Positions 57,491 to 64,000 of a DNA stretch of 64,000 bases are shown here, in pieces. How positions within the stretch are numbered: the stretch's first letter is position 1; each line of letters begins with the position of its first letter. The notes beneath the pieces were generated by a model. It was not told the origin of the DNA. It saw only the letters and a program-made list of their open reading frames with translations, and ran no database searches. Made by a program: the position numbers and the translations under genes. Source of the stretch: Dickeya oryzae (GTDB taxonomy: Bacteria; Pseudomonadota; Gammaproteobacteria; Enterobacterales; Enterobacteriaceae); contig NZ_ML762920.1 in NCBI RefSeq assembly GCF_009372235.1, positions 1-64,000 of the forward strand. The letters are read 5' to 3'.

Positions 57491-58074
57491 GTCAGACTCC
57501 GGAAAATGAACGAGCAAACGACATCAATGCCGTCGCATTGTGCAGCGAAAGAAAAAGAGAGGTATCAGTACAAGGCTGAATACGGCCTGAATGGCCTATT
57601 AGCTGAAGAATTCCACCGGCCAGCGCCGGAGTAAAAGAAATGAATCGTCGGTGACAGTCCATAGGAAGGGCGTTTACCCGTAACTCCTCTGTAATTAAAG
57701 GGACAGTAACTTTAACAGAGTCAATGCTATTTTCCACAACGATTTTCTGTGACTCCGCGAAGCCGGTCGCATCATCGGCAACACAACCATCGTCAGTGCA
57801 ATTCCGCTACTAATTATCGAGCGATATCACATAATTTATTTATTCGACCCCTAAAATAAATCCTGCCGATGTCAGTCTGCCCTGAATCGATTCATAAAGC
57901 GGCGTAATGCGTGACTTAGACGCTTTTTGTGCCCTATATCGGGAAAGAATCGGGCAAGAAACGGTATTGCAGCCATACTGAATATCGCTCACAAATAAAC
58001 GTGACGAAATTTATCCAGATAATCAGACAGATTTCACTCTCAACAAAACAGTGATTCTTGAAAGGAGGGAGCAA
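57491..58074. other. Intergenic region between yoaE and manXYZ
   Basis: About 580 bp between divergent genes, with no gene seen. It must hold the promoter of manX (controlled in E. coli by Mlc, NagC and CRP). A half-site TCACA at about 57828-57832 fits one CRP arm but the partner arm is poor. A possible 60-residue frame on the minus strand lacks family features. Confidence 0.4.
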
Positions 58075-59031
58075 GTGAGTATTGCCATCATACTATGCAC
58101 TCACGGCGCCACGGCCGGTCCGCTGTTAAATACAGCTGAAATGATTCTTGGTGAACAAAGTAACGTTGGTTGGATTGATTTTGTTCCCGGCGAAAACGCC
58201 GAGATCCTGATGGAAAAATATCAGGCGAAACTAGCCGAACTGGACACCTCGCAAGGTGTGCTTTTTCTGGTCGACACCTGGGGCGGTAGCCCGTTTAATG
58301 CGGCCAGCCGTCTGGTGAACGACAAGAAAAATCACGAAGTGATTACCGGGGTCAATATTCCTATGCTGGCCGAAACATTTATGGCCCGCGACGACAACCC
58401 ATCCTTTGACGAACTGGTTGCCATTGCTCTGGAGACCGGCCGCGCTGGTGTCAAAGCACTGAAGGCACCGGAACCGGAAAAAGCACCTCGCCCTGCCCCT
58501 GTTAGCGCCAAGCCAAGCGCACCGCCGGGAGCGGGTGGACACATGAAAATCGGGTTGGCTCGCATTGATGACCGTCTGATTCACGGGCAAGTCGCCACCC
58601 GCTGGACCAAGGAAACCAACGTCAGCCGGATTATTGTGGTCAGCGACGAAGTGGCGGCGGATAACGTGCGAAAAACGCTACTGACTCAAGTCGCGCCTCC
58701 CGGTGTTTCTGCACATGTGGTCGATGTCGCCAAGGCTGTCAGGGTTTACGATAACCCGAAATACGCCGCTGACCGCGTAATGTTGCTGTTTACCAATCCA
58801 ACCGATGTAGTGCGACTGGTAGAAAACGGCGTCGAGATTAAGTCGGTCAATATCGGCGGCATGGCTTACCGACAGGGCAAAACCCAGGTCAATAACGCAG
58901 TATCGATTGACGACAAGGATATCGACGCGTTCAACAAGCTCCATGCGCGAGGTATTGAGCTGGAAGTCCGGAAGGTATCGACAGACAGCAAACTCAATAT
59001 GATGGATTTGATCACTAAAGTGCCGCGTTGA
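58075..59031 (+). CDS. manX: Mannose-specific PTS enzyme IIAB ManX
   Basis: Cytoplasmic IIAB component of the mannose-family phosphotransferase system, which takes up and phosphorylates mannose, glucose, glucosamine and related sugars. From GTG 58075 it has 318 residues; AAAGGAGGG lies upstream, and E. coli manX also uses GTG. The IIA phosphorylation site is His10 in LCTHGATAG. A Pro/Ala-rich linker (about 130-160) joins the IIB domain, whose active histidine is in IDDRLIHGQVATRW. The longer frame from 58051 is not needed. First gene of manXYZ. Confidence 0.96.
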   Translation: MSIAIILCTHGATAGPLLNTAEMILGEQSNVGWIDFVPGENAEILMEKYQAKLAELDTSQGVLFLVDTWGGSPFNAASRLVNDKKNHEVITGVNIPMLAETFMARDDNPSFDELVAIALETGRAGVKALKAPEPEKAPRPAPVSAKPSAPPGAGGHMKIGLARIDDRLIHGQVATRWTKETNVSRIIVVSDEVAADNVRKTLLTQVAPPGVSAHVVDVAKAVRVYDNPKYAADRVMLLFTNPTDVVRLVENGVEIKSVNIGGMAYRQGKTQVNNAVSIDDKDIDAFNKLHARGIELEVRKVSTDSKLNMMDLITKVPR

Positions 59032-59099
59032 CGCCTCCGGAGCAACGAAGCGCGTAACGACGTTATTGTTCGGACCACTATTCTCACAGGAGAAGTACC

Positions 59100-59897
59100 A
59101 TGGAGATCACCACGCTTCAAATCGTGCTGATATTTATTGTGGCCTGTATTTCAGGTATGGGTTCTATTCTCGACGAATTCCAGTTTCACCGGCCACTGGT
59201 GGCTTGTACCCTCATCGGGCTGGTGCTGGGCGATCTGAAAACCGGGATTATTATCGGCGGTACACTGGAAATGATCGCATTAGGCTGGATGAACATCGGT
59301 GCGGCGGTTGCACCCGATGCGGCCCTCGCCTCCATCATCTCGACCATTCTGGTTATCGCTGGCGGCCAAAGCGTCGGTGCCGGGATCGCTCTGGCTATCC
59401 CGCTGGCCGCCGCAGGTCAGGTATTGACCATTATTGTGCGCACTATCACCGTTGCCTTCCAGCATGCCGCTGACAGCGCAGCCGAACGCGGTAACCTTTC
59501 CGCTATCAGTTGGATCCACGTTTCCGCCCTGCTGTTGCAGGCCATGCGTATTGCTATCCCTGCGGTGATTGTTGCCGTTTCAGTCGGGACAGAAGCGGTA
59601 CACAGCCTGCTCTCTTCCATCCCCGAAGTGGTCACCACTGGGTTGAATATCGCCGGCGGTATGATCGTCGTCGTCGGTTATGCGATGGTCATCAACATGA
59701 TGCGCGCCGGTTATCTGATGCCCTTCTTCTATTTGGGCTTTGTTACCGCCGCTTTCACTAATTTCAATCTGGTCGCACTGGGTGTCATCGGTGTTGTTAT
59801 GGCGGTGCTGTATATCCAGCTCAGCCCTAAATACAACAAAGCTCATGGTGCAGCGGCTGCATCGTCAAACAACGATCTCGATAACGAACTGGATTAA
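59100..59897 (+). CDS. manY: Mannose-specific PTS enzyme IIC ManY
   Basis: Membrane IIC subunit of the mannose PTS; together with ManZ it forms the sugar channel. The 265-residue protein is hydrophobic with several transmembrane segments. Conserved: SGMGSILDEFQFHRPLVACT near residue 18, GGTLEMIALGWMNIGAAVAPD near 50, and GGMIVVVGYAMVINMM in the second half. CAGGAGAAG lies before the ATG. It follows manX by 68 bp and precedes manZ by 14 bp. Confidence 0.97.
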   Translation: MEITTLQIVLIFIVACISGMGSILDEFQFHRPLVACTLIGLVLGDLKTGIIIGGTLEMIALGWMNIGAAVAPDAALASIISTILVIAGGQSVGAGIALAIPLAAAGQVLTIIVRTITVAFQHAADSAAERGNLSAISWIHVSALLLQAMRIAIPAVIVAVSVGTEAVHSLLSSIPEVVTTGLNIAGGMIVVVGYAMVINMMRAGYLMPFFYLGFVTAAFTNFNLVALGVIGVVMAVLYIQLSPKYNKAHGAAAASSNNDLDNELD

Positions 59898-59911
59898 CAG
59901 GAGAGCAAGCC

Positions 59912-60748
59912 ATGGTGGACACCACAAAGAAACTGACTCCCAGCGATATTCGCGCTGTGTTCCTGCGCTCGAACCTGTTCCAGGGGTCGTGGAATTTTGA
60001 ACGTATGCAAGCCCTGGGCTTCTGCTTTTCCATGGTACCGGTGATTCGTCGCCTCTACCCGGAAAACTCGGAAGAACGCAAACAGGCGATTAAACGCCAT
60101 CTGGAGTTTTTTAATACACAGCCGTTTGTCGCCGCCCCGGTTCTGGGCGTAACAATGGCAATGGAAGAACAGCGCGCCAACGGCGCACCGATCGACGATG
60201 GGGCGATAAACGGCCTGAAAGTCGGGTTGATGGGGCCGCTGGCCGGTGTGGGTGACCCGATATTCTGGGGAACAGCGCGTCCTGTCTTCGCGGCGCTGGG
60301 TGCTGGCATCGCCATGAGCGGCAGCCTGCTTGGCCCTATCCTGTTTTTTGTATTGTTTAATCTGGTGCGCCTGTTGGTGCGCTATTACGGCGTGGCTTAC
60401 GGTTACCGCAAAGGGGCGGATATCGTGAGTGACATGGGTGGCGGCTTGCTGCAAAAAATGACTGAAGGGGCGTCGATTCTAGGGCTCTTCGTCATGGGGG
60501 CGCTAGTCAACAAATGGACCCACGTTAACATTCCGTTGGTGGTATCGCGTGTAACCGGGCAGGACGGGCATACTACCGTCACGACGGTGCAATCGATACT
60601 TGACCAATTGATGCCCGGTTTAGTGCCGTTACTGCTGACATTTGGCTGTATGTGGCTTCTGCGCCGCAAAGTGAATGCACTTTGGTTGATTGTCGGCTTT
60701 TTCGTTATCGGTATCATCGGTTACTGGATTGGCGTGTTGGGACTCTGA
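59912..60748 (+). CDS. manZ: Mannose-specific PTS enzyme IID ManZ
   Basis: Membrane IID subunit of the mannose PTS and partner of ManY in the channel. The 278-residue protein opens with a soluble part, LTPSDIRAVFLRSNLFQGSW and FERMQALGFCFSMVPVIRRLYP. It has the conserved GLMGPLAGVGDPIFWGT near residue 100 and C-terminal transmembrane segments (LLLTFGCMWLLRRKV, GFFVIGIIGYWIGVLGL). An ACAGGAG ribosome-binding site precedes it. A terminator follows 7 bp after the stop. Confidence 0.97.
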   Translation: MVDTTKKLTPSDIRAVFLRSNLFQGSWNFERMQALGFCFSMVPVIRRLYPENSEERKQAIKRHLEFFNTQPFVAAPVLGVTMAMEEQRANGAPIDDGAINGLKVGLMGPLAGVGDPIFWGTARPVFAALGAGIAMSGSLLGPILFFVLFNLVRLLVRYYGVAYGYRKGADIVSDMGGGLLQKMTEGASILGLFVMGALVNKWTHVNIPLVVSRVTGQDGHTTVTTVQSILDQLMPGLVPLLLTFGCMWLLRRKVNALWLIVGFFVIGIIGYWIGVLGL

Positions 60749-60754
60749 CGCAAC

Positions 60755-60785
60755 TGGCCGGGGCAACCCGGCCATGTTATTTTTG
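60755..60785 (+). terminator. Rho-independent terminator of manXYZ
   Basis: TGGCCGGG (60755-60762), loop GCAA, CCCGGCCA (60767-60774), then a T-rich run. It lies directly after the manZ stop. Confidence 0.88.
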
Positions 60786-60898
60786 TATTGTTAGACAGAG
60801 AGATTGTTAAACTGTCATCGCCTTACGTTCCTGACGATATTTGCCACTTTCACCATCCAAATCGTTTTTAGCGCCTCTCACCACCATTGGAGTTGTAC

Positions 60899-61357
60899 AT
60901 GACTTTTACCGACGTTGTTCTGATGGTCTCTATTGCCTTGTCACTGCTATACGCCATTTACGATGAGTTCCTCATGGGTCGACGGCATGGTCATACCCTG
61001 CTCAAGGTGCAATTGCGACGAAAACATCGACTGGATGCGCTGATCTTTATCGTATTGGTGGCGATACTCATCTACAAGAATGTCACAACACAAGGCGCTT
61101 ACCTGACAACATTGCTGCTTTTTTCGCTCATACTCATGGCGATATATCTCACCATGATTCGTTACCCAAAATTACTCTTCAAAGATCAGGGTTTCTTTTA
61201 TGCCAATACCTATATTCCTTATCATCGTATTAAAAATATGAATTTATCAGAAGACGGCATTCTGGTGATTGGGCTTGAAAAAGGGCGACTACTGGTGGCG
61301 GTCAATGATTTGGATGATTTAGAGAAAATATATAATTTTATGATTGAAAATCAATAA
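60899..61357 (+). CDS. yobD: DUF986 inner-membrane protein YobD
   Basis: Homologue of E. coli YobD, a membrane protein of unknown function, with the same length of 152 residues from ATG 60899. Three hydrophobic stretches are visible, about residues 5-22, 45-62 and 67-86. Between them are the conserved [21 protein letters not shown] and [18 protein letters not shown] soluble C-terminal tail follows ([17 protein letters not shown]). It lies between manZ and mntP as in E. coli. Confidence 0.92.
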   Translation: MTFTDVVLMVSIALSLLYAIYDEFLMGRRHGHTLLKVQLRRKHRLDALIFIVLVAILIYKNVTTQGAYLTTLLLFSLILMAIYLTMIRYPKLLFKDQGFFYANTYIPYHRIKNMNLSEDGILVIGLEKGRLLVAVNDLDDLEKIYNFMIENQ

Positions 61358-61475
61358 AATGAAATAAATTCGCTTTGCGAATAAATCACAACCCATATTA
61401 ACCTAATATATCTGGTTGCTATTTTAACCACGTAGCATTGTTTTAATTTTCATCAATTTTTTCAACCCCCCTAGA

Positions 61476-61497
61476 GATGAAAATAATTCTCAATTTC
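61476..61497. promoter_or_regulatory. Possible Fur box upstream of mntP
   Basis: GATGAAAATAATTCTCAATTTC resembles enterobacterial Fur sites (AATAATTCTCA core) and lies upstream of the mntP leader. E. coli mntP is positively affected by Fur, which gives the guess some support. Match by eye only, about 11 of 19 consensus positions. Confidence 0.35.
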
Positions 61498-61560
61498 AAT
61501 TAAACCCATATATTATTTATTGTTGTTTCCTGCAGGAATAATATGGTATCTTTGCGCCGT

Positions 61561-61743
61561 CCTTGGGGAGTAGCCGATTCCTGATGTCTCACATTCAGGA
61601 ATGCTCGTATCAACATACTCGTTCTTCACTGAACGTGGTACGGGCGGCCAGACTGGCAGGCGAGACCATAGACACGTGATCCGTCGTCTGGTTGGGGGGG
61701 GATTACGTGGATATGGAGAACTGCCCAGCCGAGGCCATTTATT
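61561..61743 (+). ncRNA. yybP-ykoY manganese riboswitch in the mntP leader
   Basis: The leader opens CCTTGGGGAGTAGCC, the hallmark of the yybP-ykoY class, and ends CAGCCGAGGCCATTTATT just before the mntP ATG. A paired region and GGCGAGACC lie between. In E. coli the same gene is under this Mn2+-sensing element, which raises mntP expression when manganese is high. The final stretch overlaps the ribosome-binding region, so control of translation is plausible. The exact 5' end is estimated from the motif. Confidence 0.9.
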
Positions 61744-62316
61744 ATGAATTTATCCGCTACACTCATTCTTGCTTTTGGCATGTCTATGGATGCGTTTGCT
61801 GCGTCTATTGGTAAAGGTGCCACACTGCACAATCCCCGTTTCCGTGAAGCCATACGAACCGGTCTCATCTTCGGTTTTGTCGAGGCATTGACGCCGTTAA
61901 TCGGTTGGGCGCTCGGATTTTATGCCAGCCGTTTTATTCTTGCCTGGGACCATTGGGTTGCTTTCAGTCTGCTGCTTATTTTGGGCGGACGTATGATTGT
62001 GCAAGGGTTAAAAGGCGAAGACGCCTGTAACTGCGAGAAAATCTCTAAACACAGTCTGTTCGTTTTGGTGTGTACTGCTGTCGCCACCAGTCTGGATGCG
62101 ATGGCGATTGGCGTCGGGTTGGCCTTCCTGCAGGTGAATATCTTCCACACCGCGATGGCGATTGGCTGCGCCACCATGATCATGGTGACAATCGGCATGA
62201 TGATTGGCCGATATGTCGGCCCCATCCTGGGTAAACGAGCCGAAATTCTTGGTGGCGTGGTGCTGATCGGCATTGGCTGCAACATTCTTTACGAACACCT
62301 GTTCGATCTCGCCTGA
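61744..62316 (+). CDS. mntP: Manganese efflux pump MntP
   Basis: Inner-membrane manganese exporter of 190 residues with six transmembrane helices arranged as an inverted repeat. The paired acidic motifs are visible as [15 protein letters not shown] (Asp16) near the start and [15 protein letters not shown] in the second half. A short cysteine-bearing loop CNCEKISKH lies between the halves. It is preceded by the manganese riboswitch and followed by a terminator shared with convergent rlmA. Confidence 0.97.
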   Translation: MNLSATLILAFGMSMDAFAASIGKGATLHNPRFREAIRTGLIFGFVEALTPLIGWALGFYASRFILAWDHWVAFSLLLILGGRMIVQGLKGEDACNCEKISKHSLFVLVCTAVATSLDAMAIGVGLAFLQVNIFHTAMAIGCATMIMVTIGMMIGRYVGPILGKRAEILGGVVLIGIGCNILYEHLFDLA

Positions 62317-62323
62317 TGAATAC

Positions 62324-62353
62324 ACCAACGGGCAGTTTCCGCCGCCCGTTGGT
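62324..62353. terminator. Terminator between mntP and rlmA
   Basis: ACCAACGGGC (62324-62333) and GCCCGTTGGT (62344-62353) form a perfect 10-bp stem with a 10-nt loop. It sits between the convergent stops at 62316 and 62367. Confidence 0.75.
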
Positions 62354-62366
62354 TACTCCACGCACT

Positions 62367-63194
62367 TCAGCCTTCGCGCCGGTGAAATCGAATCAGAAAA
62401 TCGGTTTCACACGCAAACTGCGATTCTGCCATTAATCCATCACGAACATCCGGCGTCGCTCGCCATGCAAATGGTGTCATCTGTAACAGACTGGCGGCAT
62501 CGGTTCCCGTCATCGACATGCGATACTCTAGCCGCTCGACGGTTTCCAGCACAAACCCCGGAAATACTTCATCAATTTCAGGGTGCGGTTTGACATCCTG
62601 ATAGACCCGCGCTTTGAGCGACAATAAATGGTTGGGCCCTGGAGAGACGGTCATCACCCCTCCTCCAGGCTGAATAACCCGCGCCAGTTCGTCGCTATTG
62701 CAGGGCGCATAGATTTTCAATACGGCAGCCAGAGAGTTGTCCTGAAAAGGCAGCCGTTGGCTGGAGGCCACACAAAACATGACCTGGGGATAGCGTTTTG
62801 CCGCTCGCTGTATCGCCGCTTTAGACACATCCAGCCCATAAACAGGCATCTGCTGAGGGGCGAGTTTGTCCGCCAGCGCGGCTGTGTAATACCCCTCGCC
62901 ACACCCAATATCCAATAATGCCCCCGGCAGTCCCTGCATGCACACAGACAGGCGCTCTGATACCCGATCGCGCAGCGGCTGATAGTGCCCATTATCAAGA
63001 AAAGCCCGGCGGGCCTGCATCATTTCAGCACTGTCTCCCGGCTGTTTGGAGCGCTTAAACTGCACTGGCAGTAAATTGACGTACCCTTCCCGTGCGCGAT
63101 CAAAATGGTGTCGTCCACAAGACCAACGATCGGATTCGGCGTATAGGGGTTGATGACATAGAGGGCATTGATAAGGCACTGACGATTTTTGCAT
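62367..63194 (-). CDS. rlmA: 23S rRNA (guanine-745-N1) methyltransferase RlmA
   Basis: Methylates G745 in helix 35 of 23S rRNA with S-adenosylmethionine. From ATG 63194 it has 275 residues (E. coli 269). The N-terminal zinc finger is CPLCHQPLYAESDRWSCGRHH, with cysteines 10 and 13 as the first pair. The GYVNLLPVQFKRSKQPGDS segment contacts RNA, and the SAM motif LLDIGCGEGYYTAAL is near residue 90. The frame can extend to 63233, but that would overlap the cspC terminator, so the inner ATG is preferred. It follows cspC on the same strand. Confidence 0.94.
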   Translation of the reverse strand: MQKSSVPYQCPLCHQPLYAESDRWSCGRHHFDRAREGYVNLLPVQFKRSKQPGDSAEMMQARRAFLDNGHYQPLRDRVSERLSVCMQGLPGALLDIGCGEGYYTAALADKLAPQQMPVYGLDVSKAAIQRAAKRYPQVMFCVASSQRLPFQDNSLAAVLKIYAPCNSDELARVIQPGGGVMTVSPGPNHLLSLKARVYQDVKPHPEIDEVFPGFVLETVERLEYRMSMTGTDAASLLQMTPFAWRATPDVRDGLMAESQFACETDFLIRFHRREG

Positions 63195-63215
63195 AGCGTT
63201 CTTGATGATGAGAAA

Positions 63216-63243
63216 AGCAAAAAACCCGCACAAGGCGGGTTTT
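63216..63243 (-). terminator. Rho-independent terminator of cspC
   Basis: On the minus strand AAAACCCGC, loop CTTGT, GCGGGTTTTTT, 18 nt after the cspC stop. The T run is strong. Confidence 0.9.
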
Positions 63244-63260
63244 ATGGCATGAGCTGGAAA

Positions 63261-63470
63261 TTACAGCGCAACAACATTCACTGCAGAAGGACCTTTCTGT
63301 CCATCCTGAATTTCGAACTCAACATTCTGGCCTTCAGCCAATGTTTTGAAGCCGTTGCCCTGAATTGCAGAGAAGTGTACGAACACGTCTTTGCTGCCAT
63401 CAGCCGGAGTAATGAAACCGAAGCCTTTAGACTCGTTGAACCACTTAACCTGACCTTTAATCTTTGCCAT
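63261..63470 (-). CDS. cspC: Cold shock-like RNA-binding protein CspC
   Basis: Single OB-fold RNA chaperone of 69 residues that binds single-stranded RNA and stabilises stress transcripts; constitutive CspC/CspE type rather than the cold-induced CspA type. RNP1 is KGFGFI (about residues 16-21) and RNP2 is VFVHFSAI (about 29-36). [15 protein letters not shown] opens it exactly as in E. coli CspC. The start has AGGAAA upstream. It follows yobF by 39 bp, as in E. coli. Confidence 0.97.
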   Translation of the reverse strand: MAKIKGQVKWFNESKGFGFITPADGSKDVFVHFSAIQGNGFKTLAEGQNVEFEIQDGQKGPSAVNVVAL

Positions 63471-63509
63471 TTCAAAGTTTCCTTGAATAGTTTAAACCGC
63501 ACTAAGGCG

Positions 63510-63626
63510 TTATACAGAAAAACCAGAGTCGTTACTGCTTGAGGCACTAAAATAAGGATCGGCAGAGAAGTGGTATTCAACGCTAACGTTTGTACTCAAG
63601 ACTTCTTTACTGAAAATGCCATTCAT
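63510..63626 (-). CDS. yobF: Small stress protein YobF (DUF2527)
   Basis: A 38-residue gene. It begins [20 protein letters not shown], closely parallel to E. coli YobF (47 residues, [20 protein letters not shown]). YobF is a small protein made under heat and other stress, of unknown mechanism, in one transcript with cspC. Here the tail [19 protein letters not shown] is shorter and lacks the E. coli cysteines. It lies 39 bp upstream of cspC, the expected place. Confidence 0.88.
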   Translation of the reverse strand: MNGIFSKEVLSTNVSVEYHFSADPYFSASSSNDSGFSV

Positions 63627-64000
63627 ATACAGAACTGTACCTCGTTTTACCCAGATGCGTTATTACATACTATGTAATCGTTGGCAAGCCATTTTTTACC
63701 AGCAATGGACATGTCGCACAAATTAGAACCTTTAATGTATCATTAATATCCACTCTACAATATTCCGGGATATTGATACACCAAAGCATTCTCTTCGGTG
63801 CACCCAACCATTTGATTATGTGCACGGTATTTCAATTACGCAAGTCGCTATGATCGACTTATTGCTGAATGGACTATGCCATAAAAAAATAATATTACTC
63901 ATCAATCACAGGATGCAGTCGCTGTCCAGACACTGTTGGCAAAAACTGTGACTAAGGCTTTCTTTTTTACTCCTTTGTAATAAGAGAACCCCTCAAACCG
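63627..64000. other. Upstream region of yobF-cspC, no gene seen
   Basis: About 370 bp, AT-rich, with no convincing reading frame on either strand. It should contain the yobF-cspC promoter and leader. I found no recognisable mgrB, yebO or kdgR start, genes that follow in E. coli. Confidence 0.45.

Noticed and set aside
57810-57840. CRP site upstream of manX
   Set aside because: Only one half-site (TCACA) is good; the other arm matches two of five bases.
63278-63580. 100-codon minus-strand frame across yobF and cspC
   Set aside because: It runs through cspC in the wrong frame; the in-frame yobF and cspC explain the region.

Overview
The window reads as chromosome of a soft-rot plant pathogen of the genus Dickeya (Enterobacterales). 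Three things point there. Most housekeeping genes are close to their Escherichia coli counterparts in protein sequence and local order. A GH30 glucuronoxylanase matches the Erwinia (Dickeya) chrysanthemi XynA type, with catalytic residues at the expected positions. A type III effector locus of the AvrE/DspE plus harpin type is present. No tRNA, rRNA, insertion sequence, phage or CRISPR array was seen.

Layout. (1) 0.1-5.3 kb, minus strand: hemA-prfA-prmC-(sirB2 relic)-sirB1-kdsA, covering the first step of haem synthesis, translation termination and KDO synthesis. (2) 5.5-10.8 kb, mainly plus strand: lolB-ispE-prs, ychH (minus), pth-ychF. (3) 10.8-13.9 kb, an accessory block: a PhlG/DAPG-hydrolase-like gene divergent from a TetR regulator around a near-perfect palindrome, then the secreted xylanase xynA. 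(4) 14.2-16.3 kb: dbpA and a GNAT acetyltransferase. (5) 16.4-25.7 kb: recC-recB-recD with 4-nt overlaps and no ptrA between them; the RecC start region resembles pseudomonad RecC more than E. coli RecC. (6) 25.8-33.6 kb, a type III effector island: dspE-dspF on the minus strand, divergent from an hrpW-like harpin that lacks the usual pectate-lyase domain. Each direction has its own HrpL-type promoter (hrp box). Downstream of the harpin lie a 54-residue mini-harpin and two unrecognised small genes. The secretion apparatus itself is not in the window. (7) 33.9-36.4 kb: an orphan periplasmic binding protein and dadA. (8) 36.7-64 kb, conserved enterobacterial backbone: ycgB, fadR, a decayed nhaB, dsbB, ycgN-ycgM-ycgL, minCDE, rnd, fadD, yeaY, tsaB, yoaA, a Rid-family gene, yoaH, pabB, nudL, sdaA, yoaE, manXYZ, yobD, mntP (behind a yybP-ykoY manganese riboswitch), rlmA and yobF-cspC.

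How the parts work together. The backbone genes serve translation, envelope biogenesis, division-site placement, fatty-acid use and its regulator (fadD/fadR), serine and D-amino-acid catabolism, mannose-type sugar uptake and manganese export. The accessory blocks serve the plant-associated life: xylan cleavage, AvrE-family effector delivery with its chaperone, and a harpin. Signs of genome change include two gene relics (nhaB, sirB2), the ptrA-less recCBD, the domain-lacking harpin and its miniature paralogue.

Several start codons were moved inward from the longest reading frame. Most important, the longest dspE frame begins inside its own hrp box, so the downstream ATG must be the real start. 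fadD and rnd use TTG, and prs, sdaA, manX, dbpA, pth and yoaA use GTG, several as in E. coli. All identifications come from reading the sequence and remembered family features; no database search was run.
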